A stretch of DNA of 64,000 nt, from positions 248,001 to 312,000 of the forward strand of contig JAGYIN010000001.1 in assembly GCA_018402665.1 (NCBI GenBank). Reading direction: 5' to 3'. Position 1 is the stretch's first letter, and every line of letters begins with the position of its first letter. The notes under the pieces were generated by a model that saw only the letters and a program-made list of their open reading frames with translations, did not search any database and was not told where the DNA came from. This DNA comes from Schleiferiaceae bacterium. GTDB lineage: Bacteria > Bacteroidota > Bacteroidia > Flavobacteriales > Schleiferiaceae. Of this stretch, positions 28,764 through 39,082 are shown piece after piece. The translations under genes and the position numbers were made by a program.

Positions 28764-29910
28764 TGCCACTGGCAATTCGTGCCGCACGTGCGCGGAGCTC
28801 GTCCATGGTCTCTTTTTCTGATCGGTCATAGGTCAATATCACACCCATTCTACGGTAGGGACGAGTCGTTGGCTTTCCAAATAGTTTGAAATCCGACTGC
28901 GGTTCTTTACTCGCTAATTCCATACCTCCATAAACTGGTACGCCTTCCTTTTCAGCCAATACCACGGCACTCACCGCCGGATAACGCAACTCAATCTCAG
29001 GTATGTTCAAACCTAATAAAGCTCTGGCATGTAATTCAAACTCATTGAAGTTTTGATTGCCCGCGAGCGTGACCATTCCTGTATCGTGCGGTCTAGGACT
29101 CAATTCTGAGAAATAAACGGCATCGTGACCTAAGAAAAATTCAATGCCCCAAATTCCATAGCCACCCAATGCCTGGGTTACTTTCTTCGCCATAGACTGC
29201 GCTTGCTCGAGTTGGGATGTATCCATAGCACACGGTTGCCAGCTTTCCTGATAGTCCCCGCGCTCTTGGCGGTGGCCTATGGGCGCACAAAACAGTGTTT
29301 CACCCGATTTCTGAGTAACGGTCAACAACGTGATTTCAGTATGGAAATCAATAAAACCTTCTACAATAATTTCCTTTAAATCACCGCGTGAACCCTCCAT
29401 AGCATAGTGAAAAGCTGCATCGAGCTGCGAAATATCTTTTACTACACTTTGGCCTTTACCAGAGCTCGACATTAGGGGTTTAACCACACAAGGAAGACCT
29501 ATTTTATCTACTGCCGCCGTAAACTCTTCCATGCTCGTAGCATATGCGTAAGGCGCTGTTTTCAAGCCCAATTCCTGAGCTGCCAAATCGCGAATAAGCT
29601 TGCGGTTCATCGTGAAATTTGCCGCTTTGGCCGATGGCGTTATTTGGATACCCGATGCTTCGAAGTCGTAAAGTTTATCCGTTCGAATACTTTCCACTTC
29701 AGGCACAATGATATCCGGCTGGTGTTTGAGGACCGCGAGCTCAAGCGCATCTCCATCGAGCATAGAAAAAACTTCAAATGCATCCGCAACTTGCATTGCA
29801 GGAGCGCCCGCATAGGCATCACATGCAATCACCGTACACCCCATTCTTTTTAAGGCAATAACCACCTCTTTTCCCAGCTCTCCCGAGCCCAACATCATCA
29901 CTTTTCGCAT
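28750..29910 (-). CDS. purT: Formate-dependent phosphoribosylglycinamide formyltransferase
   Basis: [29 protein letters not shown] ... [17 protein letters not shown] ... [15 protein letters not shown]-grasp. Confidence 0.95.
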   Translation of the reverse strand: MRKVMMLGSGELGKEVVIALKRMGCTVIACDAYAGAPAMQVADAFEVFSMLDGDALELAVLKHQPDIIVPEVESIRTDKLYDFEASGIQITPSAKAANFTMNRKLIRDLAAQELGLKTAPYAYATSMEEFTAAVDKIGLPCVVKPLMSSSGKGQSVVKDISQLDAAFHYAMEGSRGDLKEIIVEGFIDFHTEITLLTVTQKSGETLFCAPIGHRQERGDYQESWQPCAMDTSQLEQAQSMAKKVTQALGGYGIWGIEFFLGHDAVYFSELSPRPHDTGMVTLAGNQNFNEFELHARALLGLNIPEIELRYPAVSAVVLAEKEGVPVYGGMELASKEPQSDFKLFGKPTTRPYRRMGVILTYDRSEKETMDELRARAARIASGITVH

Positions 29911-29928
29911 GGCATAACTATTGTAGCT

Positions 29929-29949
29929 CAAAGGTATTGGTTAAATTTG
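29929..29949. promoter_or_regulatory. Divergent promoter pair purT / metal operon
   Basis: CAAAGGTA (29929-29936) = TACCTTTG on minus; TAAATTTG (29942-29949) on plus with TTG at 29921-29923, 18-nt spacer. Confidence 0.6.
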
Positions 29950-29954
29950 TCTTC

Positions 29955-30371
29955 ATGCGGAAGTTCATCGTCTTGGTATTCACATTGCTTTACACCCTTG
30001 TCGCAACGGGTGCAGTGAGCTATTTGCACTTTTGCCAGCACGAAGAAAGTGTTCATCTAAGCGTGGGACACGAAGACCATTTGGCCATTACAACAGCACC
30101 AGCATGTTGTCATGGTATACAAACGACACCCTGTCACCCAACAGAAAAGTCTTTAGATTCCGAAGATTGTTGTGAAACAACGTTTACAGATTTAGATGAA
30201 ACTGTAACTAATGTTGAATTTGACAAGAACATTGATTTCGGTCTGTTAGAATCGGTACGACGAACGCAAAACATTGAAAACGTCATTGTTCTTTATAGCT
30301 CGCCACGCCTAGTTTTTGACAACGGCCCACCGATCTATTTGAAATATCAAAAACTGCTGTTTTACGATTGA
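29955..30371 (+). CDS. Small Cys/His-rich secreted protein (HYC_CC_PP-like)
   Basis: MRKFIVLVFTLLYTLVATGAVSYLHFCQHEE...PACCHG...EDCCETT; next to HMA and TonB-receptor genes. Confidence 0.6.
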   Translation: MRKFIVLVFTLLYTLVATGAVSYLHFCQHEESVHLSVGHEDHLAITTAPACCHGIQTTPCHPTEKSLDSEDCCETTFTDLDETVTNVEFDKNIDFGLLESVRRTQNIENVIVLYSSPRLVFDNGPPIYLKYQKLLFYD

Positions 30372-30423
30372 ATATTGGTGCAGTTTGCCTCAATAAAATC
30401 AATCTTAATTTAAACGCAGTAAC

Positions 30424-30843
30424 ATGAAATCACTAGTTTTCACATTAGCGCTTTTAAGCGCAATTGGCCTTAACGGGCAGTCAAAATACAACACCACTAC
30501 TTTAGAGGTAGACGGTCTTTGCGGTATGTGCGAAGAGCGCATCGAAAACGCAGCCTACATTCAAGGCGTAAAAAAAGCCGACTGGAGTCAAGAAACGCAC
30601 CTTTTGGAACTGATATACAACAGTTCTAAAGTAGACGAAGCAGCCATAATTGCCGCTATCAATGAAGTAGGACACGACGTAAAAAATCATCCTGCCACAG
30701 ACGAGCAATATGCGAACATCCACGGCTGCTGTCGTTTTAGAGATCCAGACCAAAGAGCGAAGCACGGCTTAGGCGATCCATTGTGTAAGCCGGGTGAAAC
30801 CAGCGTAAAGGATTCGTCTGACGAGAGCGAACAACAGCTTTAG
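30424..30843 (+). CDS. Secreted heavy-metal-associated (HMA) domain protein
   Basis: Signal peptide; TTLEVDGLCGMCEERIENAAYIQGVKKADWS CxxC metal site. Confidence 0.82.
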   Translation: MKSLVFTLALLSAIGLNGQSKYNTTTLEVDGLCGMCEERIENAAYIQGVKKADWSQETHLLELIYNSSKVDEAAIIAAINEVGHDVKNHPATDEQYANIHGCCRFRDPDQRAKHGLGDPLCKPGETSVKDSSDESEQQL

Positions 30844-32910
30844 ATGAACACTCATTTAAAATACCTAGGCTTAGCACTTCTGCTGGCCTTCTCGGCTTTT
30901 GCTCAGGTTGACACATCGAGCATTCAGATGTTCGAAACACTGGATGAAGTCGAAATAGATCGAGATCCCGGAGTTCGACTCTCGAAAAAATCAGTCCTTT
31001 CAAAAGAGCTGATTTCTGAAGTTGAGCTTCGTAAGGCCGCATGTTGTGACCTCAGCGAGAGTTTTGAAACGAATGCTTCCATCTCCGCATCCTTTACGGA
31101 TGCAGTAACTGGGACTCGACAAATCCGACTCTTAGGTCTCGAAGGACCCTACGCTTTATATACCCGTGGAAATCTCCAAACTATGGGCGGCCTTTCTTCA
31201 GTTCTAGGTTTGGCATTAATTCCCGGTGCTTGGATACAAAGTATTCAACTGACAAAGGGTCCTGGCAGTGTAGTAAACGGTGCTGCTGCTATGAGCGGTC
31301 AAATAAATTATGAATTGCGTCCCAGCTTTACCAAAGAAAAAGCGCATTTCAATCTTTTTGCCGGGCCCGGACGTTTCGAACAAAACGCCATTTACACCTG
31401 GAAACAAAGCGCAAAATGGTCGTCAAATGTTATGGTACACGGAAGACAACAACTCTTTCGTTGGGACGGAAATGAAGACGGTTACCTCGATGCACCCTTA
31501 TCCAACCATGTCTTTATTCAGAATGCTTGGAAACACCAGGGGGCCAACAGTGAAGCCCAGTTCGGTATCAAAGCCAGTGGTATTAAAAATATTGGCGGTA
31601 GCACGCTTTATGGCACTCCAACACTAGTACCTATTTGGTCGCATGAACTACAGACCGAACGCTATGAACTTTGGGCTAAACGCGGTTATTTCCTCGACGG
31701 TGGTATCAACAGAAGCATAGGAACGCAATTCTCTGCTACCTACCAGGATCTGAACAGCTATTTCGGTAATCGAATTTTCACGGGAAAAGAGCGACGACTG
31801 TACGGTAATCTTATTTTTCAGGATAATATTTTTGATACGCGACATACGCTTAAAGGCGGTCTTGATGCCAATAGTTTTTCCATAAGTCAACAAATGTGGG
31901 AAAACGACGGTAGCTATGATGGGCTATGCACAGGGGTTTATGGCGAGTACAGTTATGTCAATTCGCCCGACGGTGAAGGATTCAGTATGATTCTGGGGCA
32001 GCGCATTGATGTTCTTAGATACTATCTTCCTTTCTATGTTCCTAGATTACATTTGAAGTACAACTCTGGTCCTTGGGCATTTCGCGGGCAGGCAAGTAGA
32101 TCGTGGAGAATTGCAACCTTAGGCCCAGAGTATATGGGTTATATGGCCAACGACCGTACGGCAGTATTTCTAGGTAATGGAGGCGGTCCGATCACCGAAC
32201 CTATAGAAAAATCGAATACGTATGGTATCGGAGTAAATTGGTCGAAGGATGTCCTGTTTAAAGAAATGCAATGGTATGCTGATATATTCTATACCCAATT
32301 TGCGAATAAAGTTGTCTTCGATTTTGACGGCAGTACGGATACCTTACTGATAGGATCGCCCGGTGGTTCATATTCGAATGTACAAGAGCGTATTCTTTAC
32401 AGCCCCTACTCCATTTCTGCACAGGTAGGCGGTCAGTATGAGCTCTTCCATAGAACGATGATAAAGGCATCCTACCGTTATCAGGATGTGAAACAGCGCG
32501 ACCTTACTGCTTATTATGCGTCTGGAGCGATTGAGGATTATTTTAAGCTAGAAGAAGTCATTCTTAACGTACCGCATCTTGTTTATTTGGGCGCAAGCTA
32601 CTCCGGTAGAAAAGGAATGGGTATTGAATTAAATGCGACATACAACAGTTCTCAACGCTTACCGCTCATTGGGTACGCAAAGAGAAGCCCTGCTTTTACC
32701 ATGCTCAACGGTCAAATCAGCAAAGAAGGCCGTGCCTTCGGACAATTCTACATCGGGATTCAAAACGCTTTGAATGTGCGTCAGCTTGACCCCATTGTTG
32801 GCGGTAATCTTCCTTTTGATGGTGGTTTTGACGCCTCAATTGTCTGGGGCCCCATAATGGGCCGTCAGATCTACGCCGGCTGGCGCTACGATCTGAAATT
32901 TCAAGATTAA
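30844..32910 (+). CDS. TonB-dependent receptor, probably metal related
   Basis: Plug-like TGTRQIRLLGLEGPYALYTRGNLQTMGGLSSVLGLALIPGAWIQSIQLTKGPGSVVNGAAAMSGQINYELR; barrel C-terminus. Confidence 0.9.
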   Translation: MNTHLKYLGLALLLAFSAFAQVDTSSIQMFETLDEVEIDRDPGVRLSKKSVLSKELISEVELRKAACCDLSESFETNASISASFTDAVTGTRQIRLLGLEGPYALYTRGNLQTMGGLSSVLGLALIPGAWIQSIQLTKGPGSVVNGAAAMSGQINYELRPSFTKEKAHFNLFAGPGRFEQNAIYTWKQSAKWSSNVMVHGRQQLFRWDGNEDGYLDAPLSNHVFIQNAWKHQGANSEAQFGIKASGIKNIGGSTLYGTPTLVPIWSHELQTERYELWAKRGYFLDGGINRSIGTQFSATYQDLNSYFGNRIFTGKERRLYGNLIFQDNIFDTRHTLKGGLDANSFSISQQMWENDGSYDGLCTGVYGEYSYVNSPDGEGFSMILGQRIDVLRYYLPFYVPRLHLKYNSGPWAFRGQASRSWRIATLGPEYMGYMANDRTAVFLGNGGGPITEPIEKSNTYGIGVNWSKDVLFKEMQWYADIFYTQFANKVVFDFDGSTDTLLIGSPGGSYSNVQERILYSPYSISAQVGGQYELFHRTMIKASYRYQDVKQRDLTAYYASGAIEDYFKLEEVILNVPHLVYLGASYSGRKGMGIELNATYNSSQRLPLIGYAKRSPAFTMLNGQISKEGRAFGQFYIGIQNALNVRQLDPIVGGNLPFDGGFDASIVWGPIMGRQIYAGWRYDLKFQD

Positions 32911-32938
32911 AAAAAGGCGCCCATTGGGCGCCTTTTTT
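32909..32938. terminator. Bidirectional terminator
   Basis: AAAAAAGGCGCCC-ATT-GGGCGCCTTTTTT. Confidence 0.9.
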
Positions 32939-32960
32939 GTACTCGCTGCAAAATTTTGCG

Positions 32961-35501
32961 CTACGCGCTGTTTCGTGATGCATTGATATTTCCGTAAAGC
33001 GAACGCACGACCATTTTTTCAAAAATAGCACGGTCTGCTTCACTTAAAGATTGTTCACGCAAGGTGATGAGTGCATACTGCTGTATGACCAGCAACGGCA
33101 GCACAATATTCTCACGCAACGCAATAGAAGCCTTTATGCCTGGATTGTTACTCAACAGCTCCGCCTGACCAGAAATTTTTAGCACCCATTGCTGTGTACG
33201 TTCAAACTCTTCATTTAATGAGGACCAAAACGCACCAAACTTTATATCACTGGCCATGTACGCCGTTAATGGGAAGAACGTCTTACACATGCTTTGCATG
33301 GAGTTTTCTACCAAGGTTCTAAAGAATTTACTCTGGCGGTAGAGTGCTTGCACTTCATGCAAACGTCCGGACTCACTTATCTCTTGCAATGCCTTACCCA
33401 GCCCATAGAAACCCGGAATGTTCATTTTAAGTTGTGACCAAGCGCCCACAAACGGTATGGCGCGGAGATCATCTAACTCCAATTTTTTAGCTTGTCCACG
33501 CTTCGAAGGTCTCGAACCAATGTTCGCTTGACCGTAGTATTTTAAAGGACTCATTTCCTCTAAGAATTCGGTGAACAACGGATTCTCTTTGAGCGCAGAA
33601 TAATACTTCAAACTGATATCACTTAGCTCTTCAAGCAGCTGACGTTCGTTCGGCTGAAGAATTTTAGAATCATCGTCAAGCAATAAATTTTCTAAGCCCG
33701 CAGTAATGAGTTGTTCCATGTTGAACTGCGCACTTTCTGAAGTACCAAAGTTGCTGGAGATGGTTTGTCCTTGAACCGTTAACTGAATTTCTGAAGAAGC
33801 AATGTGCTGTCCTAACGAGGCATAAAAATTATGTGTGTTACCCCCACCACGTGCAGGCGGTCCGCCACGACCGTCAAAGAATACTACATCGATGTCATTC
33901 AACTTAGAAATACGAGTGAGGTTTTCTTTAGCTCTGTAGATGTTCCAATTCGCACTCATGTACCCACCATCCTTTGTTCCATCAGAGAACCCGAGCATTA
34001 TGGTTTGCTTGTTTCCTCTCTGCGTCAAGTGACGGCGGTAATTGGACTCTGAATACAGGGTGTTCATGCTTGCGCCTGCTCCTACTAAATCATCAATAGT
34101 TTCAAAAAGCGGGACGATATCTACACTGATTTTCTCATCCCCAAATGCAGTCCATCTGGCAAGTGCAAAAACGCGCGCCACATCCATCGCTCCACGACAA
34201 TTGGAAATGATGTATCGGTGGGCCCCTTTCGGTCCATTTTTCGCCTGGATCTCCCGAATGACGCGGAAACTTTGTAAGGTATCATCAACTCGATCATCTC
34301 CTGTAAGTGTGCCGTCCCAATATGCGTCTAATGCAAAAAGTTCTTCCGGGGTTGACGGGACTTCTAATCCTAATTGGTCCGCGACAGCATCGAAAGCGCG
34401 TTTGATCTCACGACTGTCCTGGCGGAGATCTATACTCGCAAAGTGCGACCCAAACAATGCTACACGATCGAGCAACTCCTCTACTAATTCTACGAAAATA
34501 CTGTCGTGTTGCTCATGCAAATCATTCAAGACTTTGTGCAATGACGAACGGAACATTTTAAAATCCCATTCATCCTGATGGCGAATGCAGCGCAACACCA
34601 TCTTTTCGATAGCCATTAGATCCTCATAAACACCAGAAAAGGAAATACGTCTTCTCAAGTTACGCAAATCTTCATAATAGCATTGCAACAGGACATCTCG
34701 TAATCTATTTGCTACTTGTAATGTGGTATCCACCGAAACATAAGGATTCCCGTCACGATCACCACCTGGCCAAAAGCCTAGATTAATGAGATTGAGCGTA
34801 CCGTCCCAATTGGGCAATGAACGGCGCATTGCGGCCGTGATATCCCCTGCACTTTGGTAAAAAACATTCTGAAGGTACCAGATCAAATTGATGGCTTCAT
34901 CGTAGGGAGTAGGCTTCGCTTTTTGAAAGAAGGGCGTCTTTCCCAATTGTTTCAAATACATCCGGATGGCGCCAAGGTCGTTCTCTTGAATGGCTGCAGT
35001 CAAATCAGTAATGATGGCCAGTACTCGACCAGGGTAAAACTGTGTAGGGTGCGCAGTAAGCACTGGACGAATAGAGAAATCTTGAAGTCTATTCATCAAA
35101 TCTTCTAAGTTTCCCGCACGCTCCATACGCATCATGAATTCACTGAGTGAACCTTTACCAGAGAGGTTATTCAGTTTACCGTATGCAGCATCCTCAAGAG
35201 CATCTACCAAGACTACTTGTCGCTCGATGTATTGAATTACTTTGAATAGGAAGTTGATTTGCTCCGCTCTATTTTCACCGTCCTTATATTCCTCAAAAAA
35301 CTGGGCTATTATTTGAACGGGGCTGTGTCCCTCAGCCAATTTTGCCAAACAGAATTCGTTCAATACTGGAATGAAGATTCCCGTATTTTTAATTCCGTCT
35401 AGCGGTAGGGTTAAAAAGAGACTGTTGTATAGCTGAAACTTCAGTCCTACGTGATTTTCATAATTCGCCGCACTAAGCGCGAGATTTTCATTTACCTCCA
35501 T
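32961..35501 (-). CDS. ppc: Phosphoenolpyruvate carboxylase
   Basis: VLTAHPTQFYPGRVL, FWPGGDRDGNPYV, FFDGRGGPPARGGG, IMLGFSDGTKDGGY motifs. Confidence 0.95.
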   Translation of the reverse strand: MEVNENLALSAANYENHVGLKFQLYNSLFLTLPLDGIKNTGIFIPVLNEFCLAKLAEGHSPVQIIAQFFEEYKDGENRAEQINFLFKVIQYIERQVVLVDALEDAAYGKLNNLSGKGSLSEFMMRMERAGNLEDLMNRLQDFSIRPVLTAHPTQFYPGRVLAIITDLTAAIQENDLGAIRMYLKQLGKTPFFQKAKPTPYDEAINLIWYLQNVFYQSAGDITAAMRRSLPNWDGTLNLINLGFWPGGDRDGNPYVSVDTTLQVANRLRDVLLQCYYEDLRNLRRRISFSGVYEDLMAIEKMVLRCIRHQDEWDFKMFRSSLHKVLNDLHEQHDSIFVELVEELLDRVALFGSHFASIDLRQDSREIKRAFDAVADQLGLEVPSTPEELFALDAYWDGTLTGDDRVDDTLQSFRVIREIQAKNGPKGAHRYIISNCRGAMDVARVFALARWTAFGDEKISVDIVPLFETIDDLVGAGASMNTLYSESNYRRHLTQRGNKQTIMLGFSDGTKDGGYMSANWNIYRAKENLTRISKLNDIDVVFFDGRGGPPARGGGNTHNFYASLGQHIASSEIQLTVQGQTISSNFGTSESAQFNMEQLITAGLENLLLDDDSKILQPNERQLLEELSDISLKYYSALKENPLFTEFLEEMSPLKYYGQANIGSRPSKRGQAKKLELDDLRAIPFVGAWSQLKMNIPGFYGLGKALQEISESGRLHEVQALYRQSKFFRTLVENSMQSMCKTFFPLTAYMASDIKFGAFWSSLNEEFERTQQWVLKISGQAELLSNNPGIKASIALRENIVLPLLVIQQYALITLREQSLSEADRAIFEKMVVRSLYGNINASRNSA

Positions 35502-35502
35502 A

Positions 35503-36390
35503 TTAGGGTAGTGTAGTTCCTGTTGCCGCCTGGTAAATAGTATACCATTGTTGACGGTCCAATTTTATAGTAAGCGCTGCTTGCGCCGCTTCTAAATTTT
35601 CCGCTTTTGTCGTTCCTACTACAGGCAGTATACCTGAGGGATGCTGTAATAACCAAGCCAGTGCCATGGCCTGTGGCTTCACTTCAAATTCTACGGCCAA
35701 TGCACTGAGCGCTGAAACAACAGCTTCCGGTAGCTTTCCTCCGCCCAATGGGGACCAAGCCATGGGTACGATCCCATCCAATGTGCACTGGTCTAAACGA
35801 CCATCATCGAAAGCACTAACGTCTTTTACAGAAACCTCCAGCTGATGTACCCCAACAGGAACGGTACTTTGAAGTAATTTCACTTGTGACGGCGTAAAGT
35901 TACTGACGCCGAAACTGCGCACTTTTCCGCTGGTGTAAAGCATCTCAAAGGCCTCCGCTACTTCATCCGGATCCATCAAAAGGTCTGGACGGTGCAAGAG
36001 CATCACGTCGAGATAATCGGTTTGTAGGTTTCGAAGACTGTCCTCTGCGCTTTGTAAAATGTGCGACTTCGTAAAGTCATAAGCCTTAATGTAGTGCCCC
36101 GGCTTCTGATCGCAAACGCGAATGATACCGCATTTAGTGACCAATTCCATTTGTGAACGCCACTCTGGATGCAACTTTAAGGCAGCGCCAAATTCAGCCT
36201 CCGTAGTGTGATCTCCATAAATATCTGCATGATCAAAAGTGCTCATTCCTAGGCTCATCGCCTTTTCAATCATGGCCTCATATTGCGCAGTAGTAAATTT
36301 GGCATCCCAGATTCCCCAGCGCATGGTTCCTACCACAATATCACTCATCCAAGGTGTACTATACATAGCTTCTAATTGAGCATGCAACAT
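35503..36390 (-). CDS. Aldo/keto reductase
   Basis: FDHADIYGDHTTEAEFG, YLDVMLLHRPD, VRSFGVSNFTPSQ, ILPVVGTTKAENL. Confidence 0.95.
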   Translation of the reverse strand: MLHAQLEAMYSTPWMSDIVVGTMRWGIWDAKFTTAQYEAMIEKAMSLGMSTFDHADIYGDHTTEAEFGAALKLHPEWRSQMELVTKCGIIRVCDQKPGHYIKAYDFTKSHILQSAEDSLRNLQTDYLDVMLLHRPDLLMDPDEVAEAFEMLYTSGKVRSFGVSNFTPSQVKLLQSTVPVGVHQLEVSVKDVSAFDDGRLDQCTLDGIVPMAWSPLGGGKLPEAVVSALSALAVEFEVKPQAMALAWLLQHPSGILPVVGTTKAENLEAAQAALTIKLDRQQWYTIYQAATGTTLP

Positions 36391-36405
36391 AAGGAATTCT
36401 TTACA

Positions 36406-37143
36406 CTACTGCAGCCTAATTCGACGTTGCCATTTACCTGAAACAAACCGAACTGTACCGTCCTCTACTATACGTTCTTCTGTTTCCGGAACGACTAAAG
36501 ATGAACCATCAGGGTGATCCTCACCGAGCCAATACACTTTATGCGGACCCGGCCCCTTTAATGGTAACGGTTGATTTCCTGAGTACAGATTGGGCGGAAG
36601 AAAAAAGTAACCGCTACTGCCTGTGGCATAGAGGGTCCCATTGCCAAAGGCCACGATGGGATAATAAGAACTCAAGGGATAATGGGCGAGACTCAGGTTC
36701 GCGCCGGCTTTTCGAATGGCTACGTGAGGCACGAGGATCGTTGAGGGGGTAATGACATCGCAACAGGTCATTATTTGAGTCTGAAAAGTAGAATCAATGA
36801 CCAATTCACAGGTGTAAGCAGCCGCATTCTTTCCAGTGGTTAGAAAATCAAAAACCACCTTTTGCTGCTGACCTGGAGGACTTTGAAAACGCAATTGTTC
36901 ACCATTTTGATCGGTTTCATCTAAAAAACGGGGGGTGAAAACGGCAGAATTTTCATCTTCATCGTTAAAATCGAATCGGTCGAAAGTTGGATCTTTCGAG
37001 ATTGTTAAAGGAACCGATTTATCCACAAAAACGGCTGTATCACGCTCATTTTGAGCGAATAAACATTGGTTTGCGCCTATAAAAATAAGGCAAGAAAAAG
37101 CGAGGCAGCGCCCTACAGGCACCGATTGAGGTAAGCATTCCAT
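36406..37143 (-). CDS. Hypothetical secreted protein
   Basis: Signal-peptide-like N-terminus ending CLFAQ; no recognised domain. Confidence 0.55.
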   Translation of the reverse strand: MECLPQSVPVGRCLAFSCLIFIGANQCLFAQNERDTAVFVDKSVPLTISKDPTFDRFDFNDEDENSAVFTPRFLDETDQNGEQLRFQSPPGQQQKVVFDFLTTGKNAAAYTCELVIDSTFQTQIMTCCDVITPSTILVPHVAIRKAGANLSLAHYPLSSYYPIVAFGNGTLYATGSSGYFFLPPNLYSGNQPLPLKGPGPHKVYWLGEDHPDGSSLVVPETEERIVEDGTVRFVSGKWQRRIRLQ

Positions 37144-37208
37144 AATTAAGGGGTTTAGGTTAGTAAAAACTGCTCCTTAATAAGTTAGTCTACGACCCTA
37201 AAAGAGTC

Positions 37209-37216
37209 TACTTTTG
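37209..37216 (+). promoter_or_regulatory. -7 promoter element for typA
   Basis: TACTTTTG about 22 nt upstream of ATG 37238. Confidence 0.5.
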
Positions 37217-37237
37217 CGCCTTAATAATTTTCGGCAC

Positions 37238-39031
37238 ATGAACTTGCGCAACATTGCTATTATAGCCCACGTCGATCACGGTAAAACCACCTTGGTAGAC
37301 AACATGCTTCACACTGCGAAGCTTTTCCGTGACAACCAACAGGTTGACGATCTATTACTAGACAACAACGACCTGGAGCGTGAGCGCGGGATTACCATTT
37401 TGTCTAAAAACGTTAGTATTCGTTGGAAGGATACTAAGATTAACATTATCGACACACCGGGTCACAGTGACTTTGGTGGTGAGGTTGAGCGTGTATTAAA
37501 CATGGCCGATGGGGTAATTCTTTTAGTAGATGCCTTTGAAGGACCTATGCCACAAACGCGATTTGTCCTTCAAAAAGCGTTGTCTTTAGGTAAAACACCT
37601 ATTGTGGTGATCAATAAGGTGGATAAACCCAATTGTAATCCAGATTTGGTGCACGACCAAGTGTTCGAATTGTTTTTCAACCTTGATGCAACAGAAGAGC
37701 AACTCGACTTTGTGACGGTTTACGGTTCAGGAAAAGAGAAGTGGATGGGACCAGATTGGCAAAAGAAGACGGAAGACATTACTTACCTGCTAGATACTAT
37801 TGTAGAGACCATTCCTGCACCAGCAGTATCAGAAGGTCCTTTGCAAATGCAAATTACGTCGTTGGACTTTAGTTCATTTACCGGTCGTATTGCCATTGGT
37901 CGCGTTACTCGTGGTAAGATCACGGAGAACATGCCCATTGCATTATGCCATAGAGATGGAACAATAAAAAAAGCACGCATCAAAGAATTGATGACGTTTG
38001 AAGGCTTAGGGAAAGCTAAAACGAATGAAGCCATTGCAGGTGAAATTGTGGCTGTAAATGGTATTGATGGATTCGAGATTGGCGATACCATTGCTGACCC
38101 TGAAACCCCAGAAGCTTTACCTACAATGGAAATTGACAAGCCGACCATGAGTATGTTGTTTTCCATCAACAACTCTCCGTTCTTCGGTAAAGAGGGTAAG
38201 CACGTGACTTCGCAGAAGATTCGCGAACGCTTGCAGTTGGAAACAGAGAAAAATTTGGCACTTAAAGTTGAAGATACCGGTGCTGCTGACCAATTCATTG
38301 TACACGGTCGCGGTATCCTCCATTTAGGGATCTTGATTGAAACCATGCGCCGTGAAGGCTACGAATTGCAATTGGGGATGCCTCAGGTAATCTTCAAGGA
38401 AGTAGACGGTAAGAAGCACGAACCCATCGAAGAGTTAACCGTCGATGTACCGGAAGAAAGTGCCGGTAAAGTCATCGAATTGGTCACCAAACGCAAGGGT
38501 GAATTACTCGTTATGGAAGCGAAGAATGACCTTACTCGTTTAGAGTTTGAAATTCCTTCACGCGGTATCATGGGTCTTCGTAACAACGTACTCACAGCGA
38601 CAGCCGGTGAAGCTATTATGGCGCACCGTTTAAAGGAATACCAGCCTTACAAAGGAGATATGGACCGTCGTATTTCGGGGGTTCTTATCGCTAAAGAAGC
38701 GGGAAAAGCCAGCACGTACTCCATGGACAAACTCCAGGATCGTGGTAAATTCTTTATCGAACCAGGCGAACAGCTCTATGGCGGTCAGATTGTTGGTGAA
38801 GCGAATCGTCCAGGTGACCTCGTTGTTAACCCTTGTATCGCAAAACAATTAAACAACATGCGCGCCGCAGGTAAGGATGATAACTCTGCCTTATTTACAC
38901 CGATCAAATTCAGCTTGGAAGAAGCAATGGAATACATTGGTGCGGATGAATATGTAGAGGTGACACCGGAAAGTATTCGTTTGAGAAAAATCTTATTGAA
39001 CGAGAGTGACCGCAAGCGTCAAGCTAAATAA
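37238..39031 (+). CDS. typA: Translational GTPase TypA/BipA
   Basis: [55 protein letters not shown]. Confidence 0.97.
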   Translation: MNLRNIAIIAHVDHGKTTLVDNMLHTAKLFRDNQQVDDLLLDNNDLERERGITILSKNVSIRWKDTKINIIDTPGHSDFGGEVERVLNMADGVILLVDAFEGPMPQTRFVLQKALSLGKTPIVVINKVDKPNCNPDLVHDQVFELFFNLDATEEQLDFVTVYGSGKEKWMGPDWQKKTEDITYLLDTIVETIPAPAVSEGPLQMQITSLDFSSFTGRIAIGRVTRGKITENMPIALCHRDGTIKKARIKELMTFEGLGKAKTNEAIAGEIVAVNGIDGFEIGDTIADPETPEALPTMEIDKPTMSMLFSINNSPFFGKEGKHVTSQKIRERLQLETEKNLALKVEDTGAADQFIVHGRGILHLGILIETMRREGYELQLGMPQVIFKEVDGKKHEPIEELTVDVPEESAGKVIELVTKRKGELLVMEAKNDLTRLEFEIPSRGIMGLRNNVLTATAGEAIMAHRLKEYQPYKGDMDRRISGVLIAKEAGKASTYSMDKLQDRGKFFIEPGEQLYGGQIVGEANRPGDLVVNPCIAKQLNNMRAAGKDDNSALFTPIKFSLEEAMEYIGADEYVEVTPESIRLRKILLNESDRKRQAK

Positions 39032-39052
39032 GCGGACCCTATACTATTGCAT

Positions 39053-39082
39053 AAAAAAGCCCCGCGTTGCGGGGCTTTTTTT
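39053..39082. terminator. Bidirectional terminator
   Basis: AAAAAAGCCCCGC-GTT-GCGGGGCTTTTTTT. Confidence 0.9.

Noticed and set aside
34042-34578. 178-aa plus ORF opposite ppc
   Set aside because: Shadow ORF antisense to strongly conserved PEP carboxylase sequence.
37783-38346. 187-aa minus ORF opposite typA
   Set aside because: Shadow ORF antisense to a conserved GTPase; low-complexity translation.
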